From contig VCCP01000001.1 in the NCBI GenBank assembly GCA_005765155.1, positions 3,782,001 through 3,846,000 of the forward strand: a DNA stretch of 64,000 bases, read 5' to 3'. This stretch comes from Zelopaecilomyces penicillatus. Taxonomy: Eukaryota > Ascomycota > Sordariomycetes > Hypocreales > Pseudodiploosporaceae. Below are positions 35,587 through 47,953 of the stretch, in pieces; positions within the stretch are counted from its first letter, which is position 1; each line of letters opens with the position of its first letter. The notes beneath the pieces were generated by a model that searched no databases, was not told the origin of the DNA, and saw only the letters and a program-made list of their open reading frames with translations. The translations under genes and the position numbers were made by a program.

Positions 35587-38425
35587 TTACATCTTAGTGT
35601 AACGTCTTTTTGAACATGATCCTGTCTCAACTGAACCTCTAGGTGGAGCAAGAGTATTTGGAGCACGTCGTTTGAGAGGTGATGACACCAGTCTTGCTGG
35701 TGTAGCTCGTTCTCCGGAACTGCTGTGGTGGCAGGTTGGGACATATAGATCATGGACAATGTCTGAAACCACTCGCTGCTCTTCCGTGGAATCATTGGCG
35801 CTGCGTTTATCGGCGTCCTCTCGGAATACATCCCTTGAGAACAGTTCAAGCTCAGTAATTGTGTCAGTTCTATTGGTTGTTGGCATTGCACTGCTCGTAT
35901 GCGGCATGGTGTCGGTTGCTGTGCATCTCATAACAGCAGTGGGCACAATATGCATTTTCTCCTGGCGTGCCTCCATGGTCCAATTCTCTCCACTTGTCGA
36001 CTTGCAGCCAAATCGCCGGGAACGGCTGACTCTAGAGCAAGTATCAAGAGCGCTTGTTTGGGGTGTCATCTTGCCGGCGTTTTTGTCTTCGTACTCCGAC
36101 TCGTAGTCTGGTTCCGCATCACCGGATGCGTCCGGCAGACTATCTCCCCAGACCTTTGCGCCGCCATCGCGCTGTTCTCTGGCCCAAACACGGAGTCTCT
36201 GTTCACCCCCTCTGGTATCCCATCTCCCTGACCCCGGTTTTGCCTGACCTTCGGCTGCATCGATATCAACAAAGACCACGCAAGCTCCAGGATCGTAAAA
36301 TATCGGCAACTTATCTAGCCTGTTGAATTCTATTCTTCCTTCCTCAACAAGTCGATGATGCTGAAGGATCAGCCAGTCAGGGTGTTTGCTTGGGTCTTCG
36401 CTCGTCTTATATTCCAACCTGATTTTATATTTTCCGGGCTTCAGCGAACCGATAAGTTTGAACTGGTACGTCTCTTTCCTAGGAATTTGCTGTATGTTCG
36501 CAGCCGGGGCGATTGGAGCGCACACAATCATCACCTCATTGACTTTTCCTTCTATGATCTCAAAAGTCACCCATTGAGACTTCTTCTTGTTCAAAGTAAT
36601 CGACACATGTTCGCCATAACTACATCCTAGATCAACGGCGAACGCAGCATGGGAAAGAAATTCGTCCATGGTTTCCGAGTGGACGATGGCAAGCGCCGCG
36701 CCAAAACAAACTACAGCAGATCTTTTCACACCAAGGTTAGTATATTGTACAAAGACCCTGCTGTAGCATGGTATGTTATTATTAGATGTAGGAAAAGAGA
36801 AATGCACTTGCCTCCGCCCAATCTCCATATCCTCAACACAATCCATGATTTCAAATCCAGCTCCCTCCACAGCCTCGTGTGTCTTGATTCGAGACTCTTG
36901 GTTGAGAAAGCTGCCGCCACTGGTTACAACCACGGTATCTTTGTTATTTTTGTCAGATTTCCTAATGCGGTAGTGACTTCGAAACTTCTTTAGGGGGTCC
37001 CTGAAGGCAAGCTTGTATGATTTCTGCGAAGTCACAGACTTAATCCGAAAGTCTACATTGCCATCAGAGCCATTGCGATAATCCTCATCAACCATGTTAC
37101 CAGTGAGGGTAAAGGCTTTGCCGCTCATTTTTCCTTGGAGCCTCGAGCGATAGTCTTTCATGCAACTCTCGAGTAAATTTTTCCGCTCCGTCTTTGTTAT
37201 ATTGTTGAAACGTTGTTGAATTTGCGAATTAATTTCAGCCTTGATCCTGGTCGCAAGAAGTTCAGAGCCTCCATGCTCACCTGTGTTAACATTTAACAAG
37301 ATGTCTCTATGTCAGCAGTTGGTCTTTGCTTTGATATAAGATGCCAAATTTCAAAGCACAAAAATAATACGTACAATGCGCTGTTTCAATCGAGTAGAAG
37401 GCAAAGGTTTTTCGATTGTTCTCAACACGTCGGATTATCTCAAATGAATATGAATTCTAGAGTTTGTCAATCAGAAAGGGCATTAACCAAAAAGACAAAG
37501 GAGGAAGAAGCTCCAGAGGCAGTAAAATAAAAACAAGACGTCTTAAAGGCACCAGCATACCAAAGTGTGACCTCCCCAATCGGCCAAGATGTATAGATTG
37601 TAGGTTTCGACAGCTCGTTGAAAACTGTTCAAGCGGAAGAACCAGTGTCCCATTGCCTCAGATTCGTATATGTAGGTAACATTGGTGCTTTCTATCTCAG
37701 TCCACACCTGTAAAATGAGTTGCAAGTATTCATTCTGCATGCCCATGTCCCAATTTGGTGGAATCGTGACGGCCACTTGTGTAATGCGGACTCCCATCAG
37801 CCTAGACTTCTCGTCAACTTGGGCTTTGACAATCCTTAGATGAGCCAAAAATATCCGCCGCACGTTTTCTTTGAGTTTCTCCTGGTCGTTGCTCTCCAAG
37901 ACTTCGATGAGTTTCCAAAGCTCTTCGATGTGCGGTATGGCTCTCCTAATTTGGCCCAGCTTTGCAACATTGCCGCTCTTGTGGTGGATCCATGCTTCCG
38001 TCAAGTAAAAGAACATTTTTAACGGAAATGAAATTGCTTTGGCTCTGTCAGGAGCGCCCAAGCTTACTTCAGGATCAAATTCCACTGGCCACGGGTATGC
38101 AGTCGAGGGGAAATCCCATCTATTGTTTCCTGAGTCGGCATTCGTCTTTGCGTTCATGACGAGTTCAGGTTTGGCATCGGCCAGGCCTTTGCATTCAACC
38201 TTCATGATGCAAGCGCGAGATCCGGTCATTCCAAGGTCAAATCCTAAAACTCTTTAGGCGTTTTGTTAGCTTGTGTATCGTTCTCAGTATGCTGTAGGTG
38301 CTATGTTTTGCGACGGTGCTTCCATAACCCCTTGAGCACCCAACCTCCTTGGCCAATACCAAAACATATGAGATGGGTTTTACCTACGCGTCTGATAGAG
38401 CCTCGGGGACACAGTTTGCACTCAT
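35587..38425 (-). CDS. Atypical Hsp70-like (actin-like ATPase fold) protein
   Basis: Five exons fit: 38425..38388, 38251..37561, 37456..37375, 37280..36812 and 36720..35587 (804 residues). The first intron has donor GTAGGT, a GCTAAC branch and a CTAAAG acceptor; the next two (104 and 94 nt) are GT-AG; the last (36722..36811, 90 nt) uses a GC donor. The nucleotide-binding fold is recognisable: phosphate-1 GFDLGMTGS (Asp18), VTIPPNWD, YIYESEAMGHW, phosphate-2 LADWGGHTL (Asp237) and TSGGSFLNQESR in the place of the adenosine motif. These are altered from canonical Hsp70 (DLGTT, DxGGGT). The substrate-binding domain is not the usual one; instead a beta-like segment is followed by a ~190-residue charged tail. 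Such Hsp70-like proteins are expanded in filamentous fungi, with mostly unknown roles. Function is not assigned. Confidence 0.82.
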
Positions 38426-40863
38426 TACATGATCTTTTTCTTGTGTCTTGGGCACATGCTGTCGGTTACGTGCGGTGGATCTTGGACGGGCAGACTTTGA
38501 GGGATACGGCATCGTCGAATGGGGTGGGTTCGCAATAGTGCCTAGGATTTATCCCAACTCAAGGCTTGAATAGGATCAATGTCTATAGTCTTTGTTTCGG
38601 ATATATAGAAGAGAGAAGATGGAAGTGGGGAGAAATAGAAAGTAAGAGATAGGAAGGTATAGGACGAGAACTTGGGAGCAAGTTCTGGTGCCTAAGCGGC
38701 GGGCTATGCTGTTGGAAATATCCAGGGTTTGCGAAACTAACAGAATTTGCTGCTCAATTTATAGTAAAATCAGAATCAAAAACATAGGGGGGGGCTGCAG
38801 AGGCGGCCTCAGAAAACTATTCCTCATTTCCTTTTTTTACTTTTTCCCTTATTTCTGTCTGCCTTGCTGCCTCGCAGACTATGGTTTATATCTGTGAGGA
38901 GAATAGTTACAAGCGCTACAAGTTGGAGTTGCGAAACCTGTTAGTGCAGAGCGGGCCACCCTCCCCATTGCAAAAGGAAGACATAACGTCCGAAACCATA
39001 AGAGAAACAAATCGTTTCAAGACTCTAGGAAAATCGATCTGTCTGCGGGATACAAGCCACAAGTTTTCGCGATTCAAGAGCTGTTTTGCTCCTCGAATTG
39101 CGCTCGCTTAAAGCCTTTTCGAGCCCGCAAGATGGACTGAGGAAAGAGGCCTCAAAACATGCAGATGGCTAACGAAAACTACCTAACCAACATGTACATC
39201 TTATTACAGCTAAGCCACCTCTACAACATTTTTTTGAGGGTGTGTGAGTGTGTGTGTATGTGTGGACGCGGACCAACACAGGGTTACATCCAAGGTAAAA
39301 AGGGGCAACGAGGCTAACTTCAAGTAATAGTTATAAGGCAACCAAATGGGAAGAAAAAAAGTGTATAAAGGGTGTATGTCCTTGTTTCTCATAGGTCAAG
39401 TTGCTATTTTCTGTATGCGGGCTGCGTTCGCTCTCTCCAGTTGGTTCAACACATCATAACTATGGAGCCAGATACCAGGGGTAACAAAAGGCAACGAACG
39501 AACAACATAGTCACAGCCCCTCGACACAGCCAATATGCAACTTTACGGAGAGACGGCAAAGATCATCGGAAATCACTGTACATAATGAAAAAGTGGGTGA
39601 TGAGCTTGCCATGTGTTCAGCGTTGACTGGCTTGGTTCGTCGCTGAGTGTGTTTGGCCTACTTTGAACCTGCTGGCTTTTTTTCAATTCAGCCTTGCCAT
39701 GCAGGACGAATGAAGAGTTTTTTCTTTCTCGGATGTTTCATGAGCCGGTGTTGCCGCGTCTCCTTGCAGTGGGAAATTTGGTTCTCTCTCTTCCTACGTG
39801 GACATGGAATCTTCTAGTTTCTGTTGTGGCCGGAGGAGCGGTCTCGACATTGACGGTAGGCAATGAGTCGGCGTTTTGAAACGAAACCTGCATGACCGTC
39901 GTGATTTTTCTCTAGAAACAGTGATGGTAATCTACAGGCCGCTCTGCCTGCGACCTCCTTCTCTGATATCTGTGAGTGACGAGCTTTTTTTTGTGGTTTC
40001 TCAAATTGGTTGTCTGCAACCTTCAACTTGACCTGCAGTTCATCCCATTTGATTAAGCGCCACTACATCTCGGGAACACTTTATTTTAAGCGCAGGTCTC
40101 TTAAGTCCGAAGGTCTTTCTTAAGGTCTCCCCACTGATGAAACATTTCGGCCTGCCTCCGTACTGTAACCTACAACGGTGGCCAACCTGGATCAATTATA
40201 ACAAGGCGTCTGTCTAGGAGTTTCTCTGTACTACGTATTATGTCCCTAGATTCCCCACCACTAAGAACCATTCCGGCCCCCCATTCCGCACTCCCCGCCG
40301 CGGCTTTTCCATTTTAGTTTCCACGCTTCCCCCTCCCCCTCCCTTTAGCGTTCTCTGTCACGAAAAACAAGACCACGATGGCCAATGGATTAGACGCCTC
40401 TAGACGAACAAGCGACGTCGCAGCGGTAGGCTTGCGAGTCTGCGGCCCTGCTTTACGCTATTACAAGCGCGCAGGTTAAACGGATGAAGCACTGAAGACC
40501 TGTGGATGGCAACGAAGGGAAGCATCCTTTTGCATCTTCATAATTGCCGTCAGCTGAATGAATGGACATGACTTCTTCTGGGGATTTGTTTGATGGATTC
40601 AACTTTTTTTTTCTTTTGTCGGGTTCGCGCTTGGAGCGGGTGCGCCGTTTACGTCACTGACGGCTTTCTTTGATCAATTTGAATGAATTAGACTGAACAT
40701 GATGCATCTGGTGGGTGTCTTGGAGATTCTTCTTTATTCTCTCATTCTACACACGACTTTGTCTCGGCTTCAATTACATCCTGCAAGGCGATAACTCATG
40801 ATGCCTCTTTGGTAACATGGTTACTGCATTAACACAACATCCATTCTCAACCCAACATACAAC
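38426..40863. other. Divergent promoter region between Hsp70-like and CAP genes
   Basis: About 2.4 kb between divergently transcribed genes. Short frames without domains. The stretch just upstream of 40864 is rich in CA/CT with AACACAAC, typical of a fungal 5' leader. Confidence 0.6.
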
Positions 40864-41520
40864 ATGCAACTACACAAATTGGCACATTCATTTTCAAGCC
40901 CCTCTCATACGCCAATTTTATTCATCCTCATCGCCCTCTTCTTTCTCCCCTTGACATCCGCCAAAGCCGCCTTCACCATCACCGTCGCACCGCCCATCCC
41001 CTCCAACGTGCCATCCTTCAAATCCACCCGCCTCTTCACCTCGGCCATCCTCAACAGCACAAACGTCTACCGCCACGCCCACAACGCCAGCTCCCTCCGC
41101 TGGAACTCGACGCTCGCCCGCTTCGCATCCGACTACCTCGCCGCTGTCGACTGCGTCTTCAAACATTCGGGCGGGCCGTATGGCGAGAACCTAGCTCTTG
41201 GTCACGCCAATGCCACTGCGGCTGTTGAGGCATGGGGCAACGAGCGCGATAAATATCGGTTCTGGCGTCCCGGTTTCTCGCTCAAGACGGGTCACTTCAC
41301 GCAGCTCGTGTGGAAGAGTACGACGGATGTAGGGTGTGGTCGTAGGTTGTGCGGGAGGAGAGGCTGGTACACGGCGTGCGAGTACTGGCCGCAAGGGAAT
41401 ATTGAAGGATTTTATACGAAGGAGGTACAGAGGAAGGTGAATGCGGCGGGTGTGGTGCGGCCATGGAGTTTATGGGGTCTTGTTGTTCTTTTAGTGATGT
41501 GTTTTCTGATCGGTACCTGA
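40864..41520 (+). CDS. CAP-superfamily (SCP/PR-1-like) secreted protein with C-terminal hydrophobic tail
   Basis: Single exon, 218 residues. A hydrophobic N-terminal stretch (PILFILIALFFLPLTSA) is a signal peptide or signal anchor. The CAP domain runs from about residue 57 to 187: NSTNVYRHAHNASSLRWN, GGPYGENLALG, GHFTQLVWKSTTDVGCG and YTACEYWPQGN. The cavity residues His71/His73, Glu108, Glu123 and His144 are present, and the cysteines fit the usual disulfides. CAP proteins of fungi (Pry proteins in yeast) bind sterols and fatty acids and export them, and some act in virulence. Unusually for a secreted CAP protein, the last ~18 residues (SLWGLVVLLVMCFLIGT) are hydrophobic, suggesting a GPI signal or a membrane anchor. 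Several N-x-S/T sites are present. Confidence 0.88.
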   Translation: MQLHKLAHSFSSPSHTPILFILIALFFLPLTSAKAAFTITVAPPIPSNVPSFKSTRLFTSAILNSTNVYRHAHNASSLRWNSTLARFASDYLAAVDCVFKHSGGPYGENLALGHANATAAVEAWGNERDKYRFWRPGFSLKTGHFTQLVWKSTTDVGCGRRLCGRRGWYTACEYWPQGNIEGFYTKEVQRKVNAAGVVRPWSLWGLVVLLVMCFLIGT

Positions 41521-44221
41521 TTTTGGTGTATGGAGCTGTATTTGGCGTTTGTGACAACTTGTCTTGAGAAAGATGGCTATGTTTATTATATTATTGATCT
41601 CGTATATGTTATGAGACAGCCCTCTTATCTTGTTGCAGTAGGAAATCTATGAGATGTGATCATGGAGTTTTGTCTACAAATTTGCTGCTGAGACGTCGTG
41701 CTACCTTATCGATTGCTGGATTCCGATCAAATCTAAACCTGTGATGGCAATACAAATTGCTTGCATCTTGGTAAATGCCTAAAACACCTTTTGGGATCGT
41801 CGCAATATAATTGTATGTGGAAAATGCACTTCCTTATTGTGTCTAAAACACACAAAATCCGGGGTAGTTTATTTTAGCACCATCAACACCGCAACATTCC
41901 AGCACAAACGCATAAAAACACTATAAAAAAGCTTAAAGTTCGCTGGATATTCAAGCCAATTTAAATACTGATGCAAGCCGCAGCCAAATTCCCCGATTGG
42001 ACCACAAATTAAAAAATCATCAAAATACCACCAGATATTATAGGGTAGCCCAAGACAGCGCACGCAGCCTCTACAGTCACAGACCCATGACGTTTCGAAA
42101 CACACACTCCCTGCGTGCGACGGGGGGGAAAAGTTGACTAACTACTCCGTAAAGACTCACGAAACACAAGCACACACACACAAAAAGAAAGAAAAGACGG
42201 AACGACACATTTACACACACACACACATATAGCCAAGAGGCGATGCGGTGTCTCGCACTACTGGGTTTGTTTCACGCCATTATGCGGGGTTTGACGGAGT
42301 CGCGGATCAAGACGGCAAATTACAATTGCACAGAAAAGCGATCATTGATGTAATTGGCAAGTTGTAAGGGTTGTCTTGATGGAAGAAGGAAAGAGTGGCT
42401 AAGTTTTGATGAATGTGCGACTTTGGCCATTTATTATTTGCTGTTCAGAATGGGAGTATATTTTATGTTGCTTCCAAATGAACTTCCCAGGAAGTTGACG
42501 ACCCAGAAATCCACCAGATATGCACAGTATTGAGTGCTATAAATACATGGCTTAAACTAGAAGAAGCTTAGCCTCTTTGTATAGTAATAATTATCAGAGC
42601 TTACACGGACTATCTTTTAGAACTTTCACAATTACCTTGTTTTCCCTAACCGCAGATACACTGATTAACAAGTATAAAGTGACTCTAGCATATAATTATA
42701 GTGAGATGCTATCAAATTAGATTAGCTGCCCCCGGCTTAAATATACAGATAATCTTATATACAATCTCAACCTTGAGTCGTTTGCCAAGTTGAGACGGGG
42801 TATACACTTATTGCGCACACTGTGTATATTTCATCTAGTCCTAAAATGGCTTCGTCCAAGTGTGCTACCAGAATATACACCTTCCTTCAACATACCAATG
42901 GTCATTGGCTCGATATACGAAATACAGGTAGTCATGATCTCAGTACATTCATGTGTTTCGAGATGCGCAAAACCACACAAGGTCACAAACTTCACTTTGT
43001 GCCTTCTGCCACCGAAACATCCGACGGTTACAGTACAAGAAACACAGCTTGGCCACAGAGATGGCGGGTGGGCCTGGGGGTCTGTCGCCTCTCGTGCTTC
43101 AAAGACTCCGTTACTATTCAACAGTGTAGTGTGTGTTCATCCCTTCCAAAAAATACTACCGATTCAATCATCACCATCTAAAGGCCTGAACACACATCCA
43201 TAATAGTCAATAGCATTATCAATAACAAAAGACATCATATTGAGCTGAACTTGTGTCAGTTGCTGCAGGTCAAAAATCGGCCGTTCTCCAGGTGTAGTGA
43301 CAACGCCAATCCCAACCCCCCATACCAATCAATCTGTCTCGCAGACGCTCATCCCATCCATATCGATGCCCGGATTGTCCGCGCGCCTAAGAAGCAATTA
43401 TTATTACTAACAACTAAATAATACGCTCTCTTTCTGTGTCATGCTATGCTATGCTATGCCAGCCAGCACAGCCTTTTTTTTTCTGCGCCGCCTCCTCGGC
43501 CATGAAACACCAGAAAAACCCCCTACAGTAGCAGCTTGGAGGCATGAATGGCCATCATCGCCCGTAAATCTGCGGGTCTGGAGATCGTCCAGTGTAGCCC
43601 CCCTAGGTGTAGGCCCCCCCACCCCCCAGTTTAGGGGCCTCCAGTGCACAACCCCTCCCCGCTGTACGGGTGGTGTACGCTGGGGTCCAGCTCTTCAAAT
43701 CAAGGCGGGCTGCTGCTTTGGGCGTCATTCTGGACGCCTGCTGCGACACGCTGTGTTTCACAACCTGACAGCTGCGACCGGCGCTCATGGCCGCCAGACC
43801 TTCTCTCCGTTCGTAGTGGCCCCAGGGGCCGAGACAACCAGACCCTAATTCCTCGTACTAGTAGTATCACCTATCTCCTACCGTCATACCTACTGCCTAC
43901 TACCTACTTACCTTTCAAAGTAACGGTAGATGACAGCTTTCGGTCCTGGAACATCATGGTCTTGAATGTTTTCTGCTCTTTCACCTCTTGAGGCCGTTGG
44001 CGGTCCAAGTTTCGTCACTACTCCTACGCCAACTTACCTTCAACCTTCCGCCATCATTATACGGTTTATACCCAACTTACTCCTCGTCCGTCAGAACCCA
44101 TCGGGCAGATACCCTCGACATACTAGTAGTCGCTGCAGATTCCTACACCCAAAACGACGACAACCAAGACCAGCTTCGCACAGTATCCCGAGGACCCGAG
44201 AGGTTTCCACATCCAATACCC
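41521..44221. other. Intergenic between CAP and Pro-rich GPI genes
   Basis: About 2.7 kb. 41.6-42.8 kb is AT-rich with CA repeats near 42175 and 42225; 43.5-43.8 kb is GC-rich. Frames here carry no domains. 43.85-44.22 kb is rich in CTACC and C/T, consistent with the leader of the downstream gene. Confidence 0.6.
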
Positions 44222-45010
44222 ATGAAGTCGCCGAGACGGTCATCTACGACGACGATGCGAGGGCCAAGGTTCACAGACCTGGCAGTGCTTCTCCTCGCCG
44301 GGAGTGCCTGCGGACAGCAGTTCACACTATCGCAATTCCAAAAACTCACCTCTCTCACGCTGCCATTGGGCTGCGTATCCGCCTACAACACGCCGATCCG
44401 AGGATGCGAAAGCAGCGACTTCGGCAACGGCAACACATGCTCGCGATCTTGTCGGAAGGGGGTGCGGCGGGTGCAGAAAAACATACAGGCATCATGTCCC
44501 AATGTCGACCCAATGTCCAACACCCTGCTCTTGGATGCGCAGTCTGGAGATCTCGTTGACACCTTGTGCGGGGAGAGACAGAGAACGACGACGAGTCCTG
44601 CTTTACCTCCAGCGCCAACCACTTCTCGCAACCCTCCTCCTCCTCCACCGCCACCTCCGACAAGCAGAAAACCGCCAGGCACAACGATAAGTGTAAGCAT
44701 AAGGCCCACTCCACCACCGGGGACAATAGCAACAACAGAACAAAATACCCCTTCGCCTACCACCGGACAAGGCAGCAACCCGACAAGTCAACTCAATAGT
44801 CCTTCATCAAGTCCTCCCCAGACAGATTCCGGCGATGCCACTCCAACATCAAGAGCAGACCCGCCAAAGCGACCGACTCCCCCTGGCAGCGGAGGGGGCA
44901 GCCCTTTCGACGTGGAGACGTCTGGCTCACCCACGAACCGTCCCAGATCGACTGCTATCGTTGGATTTGCCGTAGCTCTGGTAAGCTTGTCATTGGCCTT
45001 GTGGTCATAA
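44222..45010 (+). CDS. Cysteine-containing Pro/Ser/Thr-rich secreted protein, probably GPI-anchored
   Basis: Single exon; 262 residues from ATG 44222 or 251 from ATG 44255. The second start gives a cleaner signal peptide (MRGPRFTDLAVLLLAGSACG). The mature N-terminal part of about 90 residues holds six cysteines (GCVSAYNTPIRGC, NTCSRSC, QASCP, TLCG), a compact disulfide-rich module that I recognise only as a recurrent fungal extracellular pattern, not by name. Next comes a long Pro/Ser/Thr-rich stretch with an octaproline-like run and Pro-Thr repeats, likely O-glycosylated. The tail STAIVGFAVALVSLSLALWS is a GPI-attachment-type hydrophobic end. Predicted at the cell wall or plasma membrane surface. 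No enzyme motif is seen. The longer open frame upstream begins with TTG, not ATG. Confidence 0.75.
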   Translation: MKSPRRSSTTTMRGPRFTDLAVLLLAGSACGQQFTLSQFQKLTSLTLPLGCVSAYNTPIRGCESSDFGNGNTCSRSCRKGVRRVQKNIQASCPNVDPMSNTLLLDAQSGDLVDTLCGERQRTTTSPALPPAPTTSRNPPPPPPPPPTSRKPPGTTISVSIRPTPPPGTIATTEQNTPSPTTGQGSNPTSQLNSPSSSPPQTDSGDATPTSRADPPKRPTPPGSGGGSPFDVETSGSPTNRPRSTAIVGFAVALVSLSLALWS

Positions 45011-46446
45011 CGGCAGGAGGACTGGTAAACACATCGTTTATCAGCAACACAAGACCTAGTACTGCACATCGCCTATCTTGTTCGCCTTGTGCCCAGATGC
45101 GATGTAGTGAGGGTGGAAGTAAACCACAAGAGCCACTCTCTGTAATACAGCAAACGAGGGAGAGAGAGGCCATCTATTGGATGGAGCAATCTGGCGTTAC
45201 GTTGGATCAAAAGACTTTGGTGTTTTCTCTTTTTTTCCCTTTGTTTTTTGTTGGCGCATGAGTCCACTAGATGTCTTGTCACTTTTTCTTTTTCTTTTGG
45301 GATACGAATGGGAATGCATTGAGAGACGTGCGATGGGCGGAGAAACGTGGGAGGAAACTTGACGAGGTTGAACTCGAAAGCCTAGACCGAAGATGATACC
45401 ATGGCCCCAGGTTGGGGGCTGCAACCAAAGTAGTGCACTTATAGCCTAATGATGAGATGCCATTCGCCGCCTCGTTTGCTTTGGGTGCCTGATTCATGGA
45501 TTGACCCAGTTCAGCTGGGGGTTTGTCAGCCCGCATACTCCCGTGTGTGTGTTGAAGTGTAATGGGAATTGAAGGAACATGATTCCTATTAGGGCAATTC
45601 AATGTCGTCGCGGGTGTTTTCGGGATATTTTCATCGGACCAATGCACATAAAGACGAAGAAGAAAAAGAAGCAAATTGATGAAGCGGTACGAATTGGTGT
45701 TTGGCCCGTTGTCTAGAGAAAGCGGTGAGTTGCGGCTGTTGTTGGGTGGCGTAGAATACTGTGTTTTTTTTGGAGGGGTTTGAGGGCAGCAGCAAGTTAA
45801 CTAGGGATCTCCATGTGTCACAAACATTTCACAACGCGCGCAGCGAGCCAGTCAGCTAAGCAGCGGCTAGCAGTTGGGGTGCGCAGAGGCATTTCTTGTG
45901 CGGGGGCGGAAGGGGATCATCGAGAAGCCGCGAGTATGGATGGTGGTTCTTGGCAGAGTTGTTGAGGTTGTTGGCTGGTCGGTACAGTGATGTAGGTAGG
46001 GAGAGAGAGCATTGCACGCACCTTTGAAGCAGGGTGTTGATGAATTGTAGGAGTACCGTGATAGATGGTGTTGGTTGGTGGGGTAGGAGGTGACGTCGGT
46101 GTGCATGATTGGGTGGTAGGAGGCGACTCTTGGCAGTGCTGTTACATCATTGGCTGCGGGGAATGATAGCGACTGACTCCAAAGATGATTGTCTCTATGC
46201 TGTAACAAAATGGACAGAGACAGGCAGGTCTTTCATTATGGCACAACTGGTCATTGTTCCAGTGGACCCTTTTCCCGTGTAATAAAAAACATCACGTTTA
46301 CGTGGTGCCGGAAGAGCGCCAAACATCAGATCTAATCCATACATAAATCTTAGGGTTCGTGTTCTAGGCCCTCTTAACCGATCAACGGCTAGCCCACGAC
46401 CACCTGCGGGCTGGACATTTTGGGGGCCAATGGTTCGACGACATTC

Positions 46447-46467
46447 TTTTTTTTTTTTTTTTTTTTT
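46447..46467. repeat. Poly-T tract (21 T) followed by (CT)n
   Basis: Twenty-one T residues, then a short CT repeat. Confidence 0.95.
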
Positions 46468-47605
46468 ACTATCCTATCTCTCTCTCTGTCGTTGTCTCTT
46501 CTCACCAATCCCCCTCCACCAGCCCCTGCACTTACAACTCCACTAACTGCGAGTTGGCAGCAGGGCGGGCTCGGGGGCGAGATAACAAAACCCAGTTTCG
46601 TAGATAAGATGCAAGCAAAAGATACCTATTGGGACGGCACGTGAAGCGGGGGGGAGGGGGGGGGTTGTTTATTGGCAGCGGTGGGCGAGCAAAAAATTGG
46701 ATTACATTGATAGGCTGAGTCGTCCGTGTTGGGATGTTGCATTGCATGCGCCTGGTATAGCCTGGCCAAGCCTGGATGCAAAAAGGGCTTGCCGCTTTTA
46801 GATGATTGAATGTCAGGCTGGATGATGGGCGAGGTGAATGTGAACAGTGAGAAGACCATCTACACTGGCAGTTGGGTGACTGTAGGTTATTAACATTTAT
46901 CCATATATTTTCAACTCGGATTGACTAGGACTTGGCTTCTAGAAAAATCATCATTGTAATTAGAGTCGGGATAATGACTGGGTTTATGAACAAATTAAGC
47001 ATAAAATAGGTTTGGCCCCAGCCGTGGCAAGAAACTAGGCTAGGTGCCTACCTACCTAGTCGAGGGTTGTTTGGGGGCGGCGTGCGGTGAGCATACTCAC
47101 ACTGACCGGGTATGACTATTATTGTTAAAATTTCATCATGCACGGTGAAATGATCAATAATTAGAATCCTTACGAACTTATTATACGAACGATTAATCTT
47201 GTTAGGGTAGTTTCCGAGTGCAAAGTAGAGGAGTGAGTGCTCTGACTGTGGACAAGATTGGACGTGACTCGTGCGTTCTCGGTGCATCAGGTAGAGAATG
47301 AATGCCCAACACATGAAATATCTAATTACCTATTGGTATAGACCAATTAGCACATTCGAGTACAAAGTATAGTGGCGGGAGAAACGCCCAATGAATGGCG
47401 TATGTCAAATCCCACCAAAAGCCCAATTGGTTCCATGTGAGACATGCCAAAGGGAAGAATGGCGTGCACCAGCAAGCGAGAGACAAAACAAGAAAAGAAG
47501 GGCAGACAGAGAACGAAAAGCGGCATGGCTAAAATCGATACCCTGAAAAAAAAAGGGACAGATGCTGTGCTGCTGCCCGTGTCTCATTGCCACGACTGTG
47601 CAGAG

Positions 47606-47631
47606 ACACAACACACACACACACACACACA
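47606..47631. repeat. (CA)n microsatellite
   Basis: About twelve CA units, intergenic. Confidence 0.9.
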
Positions 47632-47936
47632 GATGCAAGATGCAGATACGGTCGTACGATCCTTGTCAGGGTGTCGCGTGGGTGTTTAAGTATGTGTGTG
47701 AGTAATTGTGATTGGGCATTCCGTTTTTTCTTTCATTTTTAGAGCATTTGCTTGACGAAAACATAAGATATAGAACACACACAGGTATGAAGGATGAGTT
47801 TCCCGCGGTTCTGCATCGTACCCCCTCCGTAAAAGCGGCGTTGCACGGTCGCAGGGCTGCTTCGGGATTACATTTTCCACCCACGCACTCACCGTTCATC
47901 GGCGCGGATGCAAGCCGGGAAGGGAAGCCTGCCGGA

Positions 47937-47953
47937 GGTAGGTAGGTAGGTAG
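47937..47953. repeat. (GGTA)n tetranucleotide repeat
   Basis: Four GGTA units. The same TACC/GGTA motif recurs in other intergenic regions of the window. Confidence 0.85.

Noticed and set aside
36722..36811. 30 extra residues of the Hsp70-like protein
   Set aside because: Open frame, but it matches a GC-AG intron with a branch site and interrupts family sequence; treated as intron.
43988..44221. N-terminal extension of the Pro-rich GPI protein
   Set aside because: Begins with TTG and would bury the signal peptide.
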